From positions 113,462,152 through 113,526,151 of the forward strand of contig JAKSZU010000004.1 in the NCBI GenBank assembly GCA_026018925.1: a stretch of 64,000 nt of DNA, in the 5' to 3' direction. Made by a program: the position numbers and the translations under genes. Positions 38,630-46,629 of this stretch are shown here, piece after piece. The stretch's first letter is position 1; every line of letters begins with the position of its first letter. The notes beneath the pieces were generated by a model, which saw only the letters and a list, made by a program, of their open reading frames with translations, was not told where the DNA came from and did not search any database. The stretch is from Tupaia tana. Taxonomy: Eukaryota; Chordata; Mammalia; Scandentia; Tupaiidae.

Positions 38630-39107
38630 GGGGGGACGGTGATGAAGAGATACTTTCTGCCTCATTTCTTCTCTGGTTATTTTGGAAAGGATCAAGCACT
38701 GATTTTTCAAGAAAAGAGAAATGCAGGAAGCTCAGGGGGCAGTAGCACACTTTGCACACGATGAAGCAAAGACTATGGTTTAACAGGCCCTTCCTGTCAT
38801 GGTAGTTGATTTATTTGCTCAGGTATCATGCTGTCTGTGTAGTTTCATACAACAAAGAAGTGAAATCAGAGATACCAGCTCCTCTTGTAAAACAGCCTTC
38901 CAGTCACTGACACGCATTTTCTCTTTATTAATTGCACCAGTAACAGTTTGAACTCCTTGGGTGCAGTAGAAAGAATCAGAATCTGCGCTGGGTGGTATTG
39001 ATAATATAGGAGATGGTGCTGAGCACGTTATGGAAATTGTCCGTGTTCAGTACATACAGAAACATATTCAGTGGTCTTTTCAAGCATAAACCAGAAATAT
39101 TTTTGGG
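38630..39107 (+). other. USP12 retrocopy 3' UTR, left part
   Basis: Non-coding sequence continuous with the USP12 end and interrupted at 39,108-39,113 by provirus insertion. It resumes at 45,845. Confidence 0.7.
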
Positions 39108-39113
39108 CCCAAC
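39108..39113 (+). repeat. 6-bp provirus target duplication, left
   Basis: CCCAAC directly before the LTR TGTCGGC is repeated exactly at 45,839-45,844 after the other LTR. Six base pairs is usual for class II (betaretrovirus-like) integration. Confidence 0.95.
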
Positions 39114-39424
39114 TGTCGGCGTTACAGACGACCCGGAGACAGTCTTCTCTTCAGCACTTTATTTCCCCAGGTTATGTTTCAGAAGTTCCCCCCTCCCTGC
39201 TTCCTCCCAGGGCCTTTTAAAGGGCCCTTAGCCAATCAGCGCATTGTCCACATGTACGGAAGCCAATCCTCGAAAGAGGATTGGTTGCATGTCGCGTTCC
39301 CGTGCTCTCCACGCTCCCCGCCGTTTTACTTCCTTAAAGTTGTTTACCCTCTGGGCACGCTTCGGGCTTCCGCTGCACGCCATCTTAGGGGCTCTCGACA
39401 GGTGATGGGCGGGGGCGCACCACA
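39114..39424 (-). repeat. 3' LTR of the provirus
   Basis: 311 bp, TG...CA on both strands. On the minus strand it reads TGTGGTGCGCC...GCCGACA. AATAAA lies at 39,158-39,163, a TATA-like TTTAAAAG upstream of it, and a CCAAT-containing perfect 9-bp inverted repeat at 39,263-39,284. CpG sites intact in the other LTR are changed here (for example CACATG for CACGTG). Confidence 0.95.
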
Positions 39425-39437
39425 GCTCCCCCTTTTT
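39425..39437 (-). promoter_or_regulatory. Polypurine tract
   Basis: Minus-strand AAAAAGGGGGAGC abuts the 3' LTR exactly where plus-strand DNA priming occurs in retroviruses. Confidence 0.9.
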
Positions 39438-39665
39438 GTTTTTACAAAGCAGGAGAGGGTAGAGGACACAACCCCCAGGAGAATAGGGACCATGTAAGAC
39501 GCATGGCTCCACGCACTAGGGCATCGGGCCAGGCGGCCACCTGTCCGGCACTGATATTTTGGGGATGGGAGATGGCAGTGCCAACCCATATGCAGCTGGT
39601 CATGCCCTCCTCGGGTCGGCCCTCTCAGGGGCCCCGAGTGCAGTAACAATGCTGTCATCCTGCTG
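39438..39665 (-). other. Untranslated region between env and the polypurine tract
   Basis: About 230 bp without a convincing frame. In simple betaretroviruses this interval can hold an RNA export element. I see no specific motif that proves one here. Confidence 0.4.
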
Positions 39666-40261
39666 TCAAGGCTTGCCCAAGGCCGCAAGCCAGATCTCTG
39701 GCGATTGCCCGAGTTCAATAGCGGCAAATGCTTGTGCCACAAGTGCGCGATCATGCCTTTGCTGGTGGAGCATTTTACTTAGGCAGAATAGGCATAGAGC
39801 ACATAGGAACACGATAAGTAGTGCAAGGGAGCCCATTCCAGCCCATTCCTTCAGGTGAGTAGCGGCCTGTGCAATCCATGAGGACAATGCTCGAGCGATG
39901 TCAGGATTGACGCGAGTGGAATTGACGCCGGCGATCTGGTACCGCAGGGTCTCGGTCAGTGTGTCAAACTCCAACGACCAGTTACTTGTAAGGTGTTGGG
40001 AGAGGGCTCGAGAGAGATTAGCAGCCTGAGACATGTTATCATATGGAATTCCGGTCACACAGATAGCGCGGGTATGCCACTCACAGCCCAGTTGTGCCAA
40101 GATTCATTAGTTGTGAACAGGCGTGGGAGCGTCCTTGCCGAATGGGTGACCGGAAGAGGTCGGGGGAAGACTGACAGAACACCCCATTGAGGTGCCATCC
40201 GTGCCTCCTGGGGTGTCAGTCCCAGTATTCTTATCAAAATCAAGAGGTGTAGTAGCTCCAT
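39666..40261 (-). pseudogene. env: env remnant: N-terminal leader fused to the transmembrane-subunit end
   Basis: A hydrophobic leader-like start (MELLHLLILIRILGLTP at 40,261) overlaps the end of pol, and the downstream piece (frame 40,100-39,666) has N-glycosylation sequons, the membrane span SLALLIVFLCALCLFCL and a cytoplasmic tail ending ALGKP. Together they span only about 600 bp, far shorter than a retroviral env, and the two pieces are in different frames. Most of the surface subunit and the fusion region are therefore missing. No entry-competent product can be made from this locus. Confidence 0.8.
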
Positions 40262-42806
40262 TCTCCTCCGGGGCAGGAGTAGTCCTTGTCAATCTCTCTG
40301 GTACCCACACTGGGTCTTGTCCGTCCTGGGGGAAGACACAAACCGAGCCTCTGGCCCAAGTTAATAAAGGATCGGGATCCCACCACTGCCCGCTTAGGAC
40401 ATCCTTCCACTTGACGAATCCTCTTTTCTGATCCCATGGTCCAAAGTGCCTGTCAGCAGCGGACTTGTTATTGTTATCTAGCTGCAAAAAATTTAAGGTG
40501 AACAGGGCCAAGGAGATTTGTTGCTTGGGCCTGAGACCTTTCCCTATTCCCCCTTTTTGTTTTTGTAGTGTTTCTTTGAGGGTTCGATGGGCATGCTCTA
40601 CGACACCTTGACCTTGTGGATTGTAGGGAAGACCGTGTTTTACGGTTACTCGCATTTGGTCACAAAAGTGGACAAAGGTCCGTGAGGTGTAGGCAGGGCC
40701 ATTGTCCATCTTAAGGACTCGAGGTGCGTTCCAGGCTGCCCATGCCTCAAGGCAGTGAGTGATGACATGATGTGCCTTTTCCCCGGAGAGGGCTGAGGCA
40801 TGAATGATACCCGAGCAAGTATCTACTGATACATGTACATATTTAAGAGTTCCAAATTCTGGAATGTGGGTGACATCCATTTGCCATAGGTGTAGAGGAC
40901 GAAGCCCACGTGGGTTTACCCCCCAATGAGGAGGATGTAAAAAGGGGGTACAGGACCCACAGGCTTTTACAATGTCCCTAGCATGTTGACGAGTTATGTT
41001 GAATTTTAGTTGGAGAGTTCTCGAATTAACATGAAACCGAGCATGGAACTTGCTGGCCCATTGGATTGGAGTAAGGAGGTATACTTGTTGTATCTGTGTT
41101 AGATTATCGGCCTGGGCATTGCCCTCACTGAGTGGACCGGGGAGGCCAGTATGTGCATGAATATGCTGAATGAAGAAGGGGTTTTTTCGGGACCAAATTA
41201 AAGTTTGCAGTTCGGTTGCCAAGGTGTGAATAGGTGTAGACTTTGAGATGTGGCCTGCAGTTTCGAGAGATTTGACCAAATTAGTAACATACTGAGAGTC
41301 AGAAATGAGATTGAAAGGTTCTGTAAACTGATGAAAAACCTCTAATACTATTGACAGTTCAACTAACTGGGGGGAGCTGTGAGGGTATTGAATAGTCACG
41401 GGCTGTTTGTCATCGGTTACATATGCCCCTATGCCAGTTTTTGATCCATCTGTGAAGATGTTCCGGGCTACAGGAATAGGCTCCCTCCGGGTGACCTGAG
41501 GGAAGATTACCGGATGATGTTGGGCAAATGTTAACAGAGGGTGTTTTGGAAGGTGATTATCTATTTGTCCCGTAAAGGAGCAGAGTAGGATTGCCCATTC
41601 ATCCGTTGTGGCTGCCAGCACGGTGACCTGTTGGGCGGTATAAGGGACAATCAATATGGTCGGCGGTAGTCCAAAATGTTGTATTGACTGTTGGATTGCC
41701 TTGAGGGATAATGTAGCCACTGTGGTAGGATAGTGTTCTACAGTTTTTTGAATGGTGATTTTTGGCTGTATCCATAGAAGGGGCCCGTTTTGCCATAGCA
41801 CCCCAGTGGGTTGGCCTTTAGTGGCGAGGATGCACGCCATCACGGGCTGTTCTGGTGTGACTTGCTTAAGGGAGGTCTGGCTTATAGCCTTTTCTACGAC
41901 CGCCAATGCCTCTCTGGCCTTAGGGGTAAGACTTCTAGGCGACTCGAGGCGGGAGTCCCCGACCAGAATCTCATACAAGGGCTTCAAAACATGGTTGGGG
42001 ATTTTCAGTGAGGGTCGTAGCCAATTTATGTCCCCCAATAACTTTTGGAAATCATTGAGTGTTTTTAAATGATCAGTTCTGATGGCAAGTTTTTGAGGCA
42101 GAATGAGTTCAGGGGTAACCGTGGCCCCTAAAAAGGACTGTTTGTCTCCCTTTTGGACTTTCTCGGGAATGACAAATAGACCATGGGTTTCCAACGTAGT
42201 AATGAGCAGCGTGAATGCCTGATCCAATACCTCGGAGTTTTCTGAGGCGATAAGTATATTGTCCATGTAATGAATGCACCGAATAGATGGGAATTTATTT
42301 CGAACAGGCTGAAGGGCATTGTCTACGTACAATTGGCACAGCGTTGGGCTATTAGCCATGCCCTGTGGTAGCACTACCCATTCGAATCTTTGATCAGGCT
42401 GCTCATGATTTACGGAAGGGAGGGTGAAGGCAAACCGGTGGGTGTCATTTGGGTGTAGTGGAATGGAGAAAAAACAATCCCTAATGTCTATACAAATGAC
42501 AACCCATCGATCAGGTAAAGCAGAAAGCAGCGGGAGGCCCCTCTGCACAGGCCCCAGGATTTGCATCTGGGCATTGACTGCTCGTAAGTCATGTAGCAGG
42601 CGCCATTTCCCGGATTTCTTTTTTATTACAAAGATGGGGGTGTTCCATGGAGAGGTGGAAGGTTGAATGTGGCCTGCCGCAAACTGTTCCTGGATTAACT
42701 GTTGTGCTGCCTGGAGTTTTTCTAAGGAAAGGGGCCACTGACTCACCCACACTGGCTCTCCCACTTTCCAAGTGATGGGGATAGTTGAATCAGTGGCCCC
42801 TATGAA
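40107..42806 (-). CDS. pol: pol ORF: reverse transcriptase, RNase H, integrase (active-site altered)
   Basis: Uninterrupted pol frame entered by -1 shift from pro (first ATG at 42,764, 885 codons). The order is RT (KKKSGKWRLLHDLR, LPQGMANSP), RNase H (FTDGSK, LISDSQY, the AHTGLPGPLSEGNAQAD end) and integrase. The integrase has zinc pair residues HARFH and CGSC, acidic residues in WQMDVTH and MDNGPAYTS, and E in GQGVVEHAH. The catalytic RT box, normally YMDD in this group, reads YMDN here (residues 166-169; AAT read from 42,260-42,258), so polymerase activity is expected to be lost despite the open frame. It overlaps the start of the env remnant. Confidence 0.93.
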   Translation of the reverse strand, partial: FIGATDSTIPITWKVGEPVWVSQWPLSLEKLQAAQQLIQEQFAAGHIQPSTSPWNTPIFVIKKKSGKWRLLHDLRAVNAQMQILGPVQRGLPLLSALPDRWVVICIDIRDCFFSIPLHPNDTHRFAFTLPSVNHEQPDQRFEWVVLPQGMANSPTLCQLYVDNALQPVRNKFPSIRCIHYMDNILIASENSEVLDQAFTLLITTLETHGLFVIPEKVQKGDKQSFLGATVTPELILPQKLAIRTDHLKTLNDFQKLLGDINWLRPSLKIPNHVLKPLYEILVGDSRLESPRSLTPKAREALAVVEKAISQTSLKQVTPEQPVMACILATKGQPTGVLWQNGPLLWIQPKITIQKTVEHYPTTVATLSLKAIQQSIQHFGLPPTILIVPYTAQQVTVLAATTDEWAILLCSFTGQIDNHLPKHPLLTFAQHHPVIFPQVTRREPIPVARNIFTDGSKTGIGAYVTDDKQPVTIQYPHSSPQLVELSIVLEVFHQFTEPFNLISDSQYVTNLVKSLETAGHISKSTPIHTLATELQTLIWSRKNPFFIQHIHAHTGLPGPLSEGNAQADNLTQIQQVYLLTPIQWASKFHARFHVNSRTLQLKFNITRQHARDIVKACGSCTPFLHPPHWGVNPRGLRPLHLWQMDVTHIPEFGTLKYVHVSVDTCSGIIHASALSGEKAHHVITHCLEAWAAWNAPRVLKMDNGPAYTSRTFVHFCDQMRVTVKHGLPYNPQGQGVVEHAHRTLKETLQKQKGGIGKGLRPKQQISLALFTLNFLQLDNNNKSAADRHFGPWDQKRGFVKWKDVLSGQWWDPDPLLTWARGSVCVFPQDGQDPVWVPERLTRTTPAPEENGATTPLDFDKNTGTDTPGGTDGTSMGCSVSLPPTSSGHPFGKDAPTPVHN

Positions 42807-43771
42807 AAACCCAGCCCCTGACGTGCGTTGCGAGTCACTGCCTGTATGGGTGATGTTCTTCCCTGTAGATGTTTTCCTAATCCAAAGGAAGGGTGGAAAC
42901 CTTGTTGACTCAACATGTGTTGTGCTGTTTCAGAGTATGTGTTGGAAAGGGAATACCCCATGGCCGAAAGTAGATCTCTTTCCCAAAGAGAAACGGGCAG
43001 GGCCAGGACGTAAGGCTGAATTTTCCCTGAACGACCTTTGGGATCCTTCCAGTGTAACTCCCGCGCACTGATGTTAGGTGTGTTGGCATATCCTAACCCT
43101 CGGAGCGTTTGGGATGCCTGCTGGATCAGCCAAGCCGAGGACCAATCCTTTTCAGCTATGACACTGCGATCTGCTCCAGTATCCAAGAGTCCCCTAATAG
43201 ATTTTCCTTCTACCACTAATGTTAGCACGGGGCGCGTTCCCATATCAAAAGCCAGGGCTATCACGTCCGTCCCGGAGGAACCGAATCCTTTGTTCTCTCT
43301 GGTTTTATCTGTTGAGGGGAACAAGCCATGAAGGCTGGGCAGCACCAATAATTGGGCTATCCGATCTCTAGGGGAGATTGCCACGATTCCACGGGGTGAT
43401 GAAGCCATAATTTTAATTCTGCCTGTATAATCGGGATCGATGACCCCGGGGTGAACAATGAGTCCTTTTTGGGTGGAGGATGATCGTCCCACAAGCAGCC
43501 CAACCGAGTTTGGAGGCAGGGGTCCTGTTAAGTCTGAATCCAGAATCTGAATACCCATTCGGGGTGTTAGTACGATTGGGGAGATGGCACAGAGGTCCAG
43601 TCCTGCTGAGCCCGAAGTGGCTCTGCGGACGGATTGGGAGGCTGGAAGCGGGGCCAGGGCAGGGCCTGTAAGCCCTCTGGGGACTGACTCATGGCAGGGT
43701 ACATGTGTGGCTGGAATTGGGCCCCATATGTTTGAGGGCCCTGGGGTCTGGGGCCCCGCGACATGTTTTTT
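42800..43771 (-). CDS. pro: pro ORF: dUTPase-protease with G-patch
   Basis: Open frame entered by -1 shift from gag at 43,771-43,765. The N-terminal half has the dUTPase motifs in order (SAGLDLC, GLLVGRSS, PGVIDPDYTGRIKI, RIAQLLVLP, GFGSSG). An aspartic protease follows with active-site LLDTGADRSVI. The C-terminal end (GFHPSFGLGKHLQG through RQGLGFS) looks like the G-patch found in Mason-Pfizer-type proteases. dUTPase keeps dUTP out of viral DNA; the protease matures Gag and Pol. No stop interrupts it. Confidence 0.92.
   Translation of the reverse strand, partial: KKHVAGPQTPGPSNIWGPIPATHVPCHESVPRGLTGPALAPLPASQSVRRATSGSAGLDLCAISPIVLTPRMGIQILDSDLTGPLPPNSVGLLVGRSSSTQKGLIVHPGVIDPDYTGRIKIMASSPRGIVAISPRDRIAQLLVLPSLHGLFPSTDKTRENKGFGSSGTDVIALAFDMGTRPVLTLVVEGKSIRGLLDTGADRSVIAEKDWSSAWLIQQASQTLRGLGYANTPNISARELHWKDPKGRSGKIQPYVLALPVSLWERDLLSAMGYSLSNTYSETAQHMLSQQGFHPSFGLGKHLQGRTSPIQAVTRNARQGLGFS
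42806..42812 (-). promoter_or_regulatory. pro-pol ribosomal frameshift heptamer
   Basis: Minus-strand GGGTTTT sits in the pro frame as G GGT TTT directly before the pro stop (TAG 42,802-42,800). It fits X XXY YYZ, and a -1 shift there enters the pol frame precisely. Confidence 0.82.
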
Positions 43772-45258
43772 GGACGCGCTCCACCTTGGGAAGGAACAGG
43801 CTGGAGAGGTCTACCGTCAATATCCTTAACAGAGCGGCACTGTTCTGCAGGATGATTGCCCTTCCTGCATCTGGTGCAAAGGGCACTTGGCGGGTTAACC
43901 CGAGACCTGCGGAACGGACATTCCCTTTTCATATGTCCAGGTCGGCCACAAGAAAAACATGTTCCCGGAGTGTTGGGAACTTTATTGGACCGATTGGTCA
44001 TGGCCATAACAGCTGCAGCGAGAGAGGAACTGGTTAGCGGTCCCCCTATCTCTTGGCAGACTTTCATCCACACCTCTAAGGGCTTGCCCTTAAACGGGGT
44101 TATGGCCGCTCGGCATTCCTTGGTGCATTGTTCATACACAAGCTGTTTTACTAAGGGCATTGCTGATTCCGCGTCACCGAAAATCCGGCCCGCGGCCTCC
44201 ATCAGCCTGGCTACAAAATCTGAGAACAGCTAGGTGGGTACTTGTATGATCTTGGTCAAATTCCCAGACACTTCCCCTCTACTGGGGAGGGCCTTCCAGG
44301 CCAGTATACAGACATGGTTGATTTGCTCATAGACCTGTTGTGGGTACCCTATCTGATTATTGAGAAAGCAACCCTGTCCTAGAAGCATATCTGTGTCCCA
44401 GGTTGCAGCGGGGCCTCCGGTCGCTCAGTTTCTTGCTGCCTGTTCATTGGCCTTTTCTATGACTGTAGATTTCCAATCTAGATACTGCCCCGGATTTAGG
44501 GTTGCTTTAGCGACTCGTTGCCAATCCTCTGGTGTCATTGAATATCTTTCAAAGCTTTCAACCATCGCGACAGTAAATGCCGCGTTGATACCATAGGCTC
44601 GAACAGCCTCGGCCAAATTCTTTACGGTTTTGAAATCAAGGGGCTCGTGATATCGATTGCCTGCATTATCTACAAACACCGGGAAAGTACCTAACTCCCC
44701 ACTTGCATTGGCTTCCTGCCAGGTTTTAGGATGGAAGGAGGTGCCTCCTTCCGCCAATGGCGCAGAGGGATTGTAGGGAGGGGGATTTGTTTCTGATCGG
44801 GCATGTTTATCTGTTAATTTTAATTTTCCAAGTTGTTTGTTAATCATTTTGAGCTCCTCGTCCGAAGTCAACTCGGACTCAGACTCGGACTCAGAATCAG
44901 TACTTGTTTCACTTTTGGTTTCTGACCTGATGGATCGTTCTTCCTTAATCTCATCTAACGCGGCCCTTCCTTGCTCCACTGCAGGGGCGAATTTTTTGTC
45001 CTTCAAACAAGCTCGAATTATGCGCCACAGGGGCAAAGTTCCCCCTGAGATCTGGCCCTGACATTGTGCCCGTTCAATATCGCCACCGAGCTTATCCCAG
45101 CAGGGCACATTAAGACTGCCCGAGACCGCAAACCAGGGCGCGGCAAGGTCTATCTCACCAAGAAACCCCAACATGGTCTTATCCCTCAACTTAAGTCCTT
45201 TAGTTTTTAAGAGCACTTTGAGCGCCTGGAAAAGGGGGTGAGAGGGTGAGTTACCCAT
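43567..45258 (-). pseudogene. gag: gag with in-frame stops
   Basis: Starts MGNSPSHPLF at 45,258, with the N-terminal glycine expected for a myristoylated matrix protein. An acidic/Ser-rich linker follows, then capsid sequence including NPGQYLDWKS and a major-homology-region segment near SDFVARL. Nucleocapsid has two CCHC knuckles (CFSCGRPGHMKREC and CTRCRKGNHPAEQC). All pieces share one frame of 564 codons. It is broken by TGA just after NEQAARN (about 44,425) and by TAG just before LFSDFVARL (about 44,232), both in capsid. It cannot yield an intact Gag or frameshift fusions. Confidence 0.93.
43765..43771 (-). promoter_or_regulatory. gag-pro ribosomal frameshift heptamer
   Basis: Minus-strand AAAAAAC, read in gag as A AAA AAC, is the classical betaretroviral slippery sequence. 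GC-rich complementary runs follow (GGGGCCCC, CCAGGGCCC, GGGGCCC within about 55 nt) that could form a stem or pseudoknot. Confidence 0.88.
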
Positions 45259-45315
45259 GTTGGCTAGGACCAGCCTACAGCCAACAGGTGAAAGAAGGAA
45301 AGCAAAGAAAAAGCG

Positions 45316-45404
45316 CCCTGCCTCTGTGCCAAGGTCTTGTGCGCTATCCCGCCTCTATCCCAAGGTCTTTTGTTCAAAAAATCCCGCCTCTATCCCGAGG
45401 TCTT
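45316..45404 (-). repeat. Triplicated 22-bp motif in the viral leader
   Basis: CCCGCCTCTATCCCAAGGTC-type units occur three times (45,316, 45,348, 45,383) at 32-35 bp spacing on the + strand, between the primer-binding site and gag. This is the leader region where packaging signals usually lie; a role is inference. Confidence 0.7.
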
Positions 45405-45504
45405 TTTATCATTGAAGTGTGTCTCCTACCTTTTGAGACGTGCCAGCCGGCTGCCCTGGAGTGGAAGAGTTCTGACTGCTCTCGTACCGTGGAGGGAGAG
45501 GAGA

Positions 45505-45522
45505 ATCCCAGCGGGGCCTCCA
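45505..45522 (-). promoter_or_regulatory. tRNA primer-binding site (matches tRNA-Thr)
   Basis: The + strand reads ATCCCAGCGGGGCCTCCA, the 3' end of a tRNA including CCA, two bases inside the 5' LTR. The sequence fits my memory of threonine tRNA (AGT). Lysine is the primer better known for betaretroviruses. Confidence 0.8.
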
Positions 45523-45524
45523 CT

Positions 45525-45838
45525 TGTCGGCTGTTACAGACGACCCGGAGACGGTCTTCTCTTCAGCACTTTATTTCCCCAGGTTATGTTTCAGAAGTTC
45601 CCCCCTCCCTGCTTCCTCCCAGGGCCTTTTAAAGGGCCCTTAGCCAATCAGCGCATTGTCCACGTGTACGGAAGCCAATCCTCGAAAGAGGATTGGTCGC
45701 ATGTCGCGTTCCCGTGCTCTCCACGCTCCCCGCCGTTTTACTTCCTTAAAGTTGTTTACCCTCTGGGCAGGCTTCAGGCTTCCGCTGCGCGCCATCTTAG
45801 GGGCGCGCTCGACAGGCGATGGGCGGGGGCGCGCCACA
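45525..45838 (-). promoter_or_regulatory. 5' LTR (proviral promoter)
   Basis: 314 bp. On the minus strand, in order, it has an AAGATGGCG motif (YY1-like) and a perfect hairpin CCAATCCTC-TTTC-GAGGATTGG (45,675-45,696) supplying CCAAT in both directions. Next come an E-box CACGTG, a further CCAAT (ATTGG on the sense strand), TATA-like TTTAAAAG (45,626-45,633) and AATAAA (45,570-45,575). Confidence 0.93.
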
Positions 45839-45844
45839 CCCAAC
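45839..45844 (+). repeat. 6-bp provirus target duplication, right
   Basis: CCCAAC, identical to 39,108-39,113. Confidence 0.95.
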
Positions 45845-46573
45845 ACTTGCAGTTGCCTTCCTGATTTAGAAAATCAAAAAACAAAAAAAACTAACAGATA
45901 CTAGAATCCAATGTCAGGAAGACAAATATGTTTTGCTTCTCTGAAGAAGCTTATAATAATATACAGTATATGTATATGTAGGGAGCAATTGGTCAGAAGT
46001 GGCTTTTTGTTTCCCCAAGGGGAAAGACTAGCTTTGTAATTATAATTTTTTCCTTATTTATTTTACTTAAAACTGGTAGAGTCTAAGTATTGTATGAAGT
46101 GCCCATGATTCTGTCAGTAAATTTGAGCATATTTTATTAGTTCTTGTCAGTTTAACTAGTCCTTTGGTTTGTTTCTACTTTTAAGGTGAATTTTAAAATC
46201 TATCTGAAATCGTTAAGACACCTTGAGAAAAATTGCAACAAGAGGAGGTAAATATTCTTTTTCAGGAGGAACTGATATCTCTGGCTAAATATTTGTCCTT
46301 TTGTTGTAGCTAATAAGTCAGTTATTTTTTCCAGCTTTAATTTCAGTATAATAAAGTTTAAAAGCTATGAAAAATTCCCTGTAGTTTTAGAATGATAAAG
46401 GAAATCCTGGTGCAGTGACGGTATACCAATCTTTAGAACTCTTACACATTCTAATGTTACAGGTTGAGGCTGTGCTTGGAAAATTCACTTCATAGCAGTT
46501 ACATTATTTTAAATGTCATTTTTTACCTTGGAAAGAATACATTCATCATAACCCTAGCAGCCTGGACAGCAAG

Positions 46574-46629
<56 letters not shown>

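Larger units (their letters stand above)
39114..45838 (-). mobile_element. Betaretrovirus-like provirus, 6.7 kb, nested in the USP12 retrocopy
   Basis: A complete LTR-gag-pro-pol-(env remnant)-LTR provirus on the minus strand. Gag, pro and pol lie in three different frames, each -1 relative to the one before, as in betaretroviruses. Pro carries a dUTPase. The two LTRs (39,114-39,424 and 45,525-45,838) differ by about nine substitutions and two small indels by hand count, near 3%. Most are transitions, so integration is fairly recent on a mammalian time scale. It is defective as it stands: in-frame stops in gag, an altered reverse-transcriptase box and a gutted env. Confidence 0.95.

Noticed and set aside
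39013-39858. Plus-strand frames in and beside the 3' LTR, and a 136-codon minus-strand frame
   Set aside because: They lie antisense to or out of frame with retroviral sequence and show no recognisable protein.
41752-42072. Plus-strand frames inside pol
   Set aside because: Shadows of the minus-strand pol frame.
46576-46624. The 49-A run as the end of the USP12 retrocopy
   Set aside because: There is no AATAAA shortly upstream and no matching target duplication beside it, whereas 48,232-48,285 has AATAAA, an A tract and the duplication.
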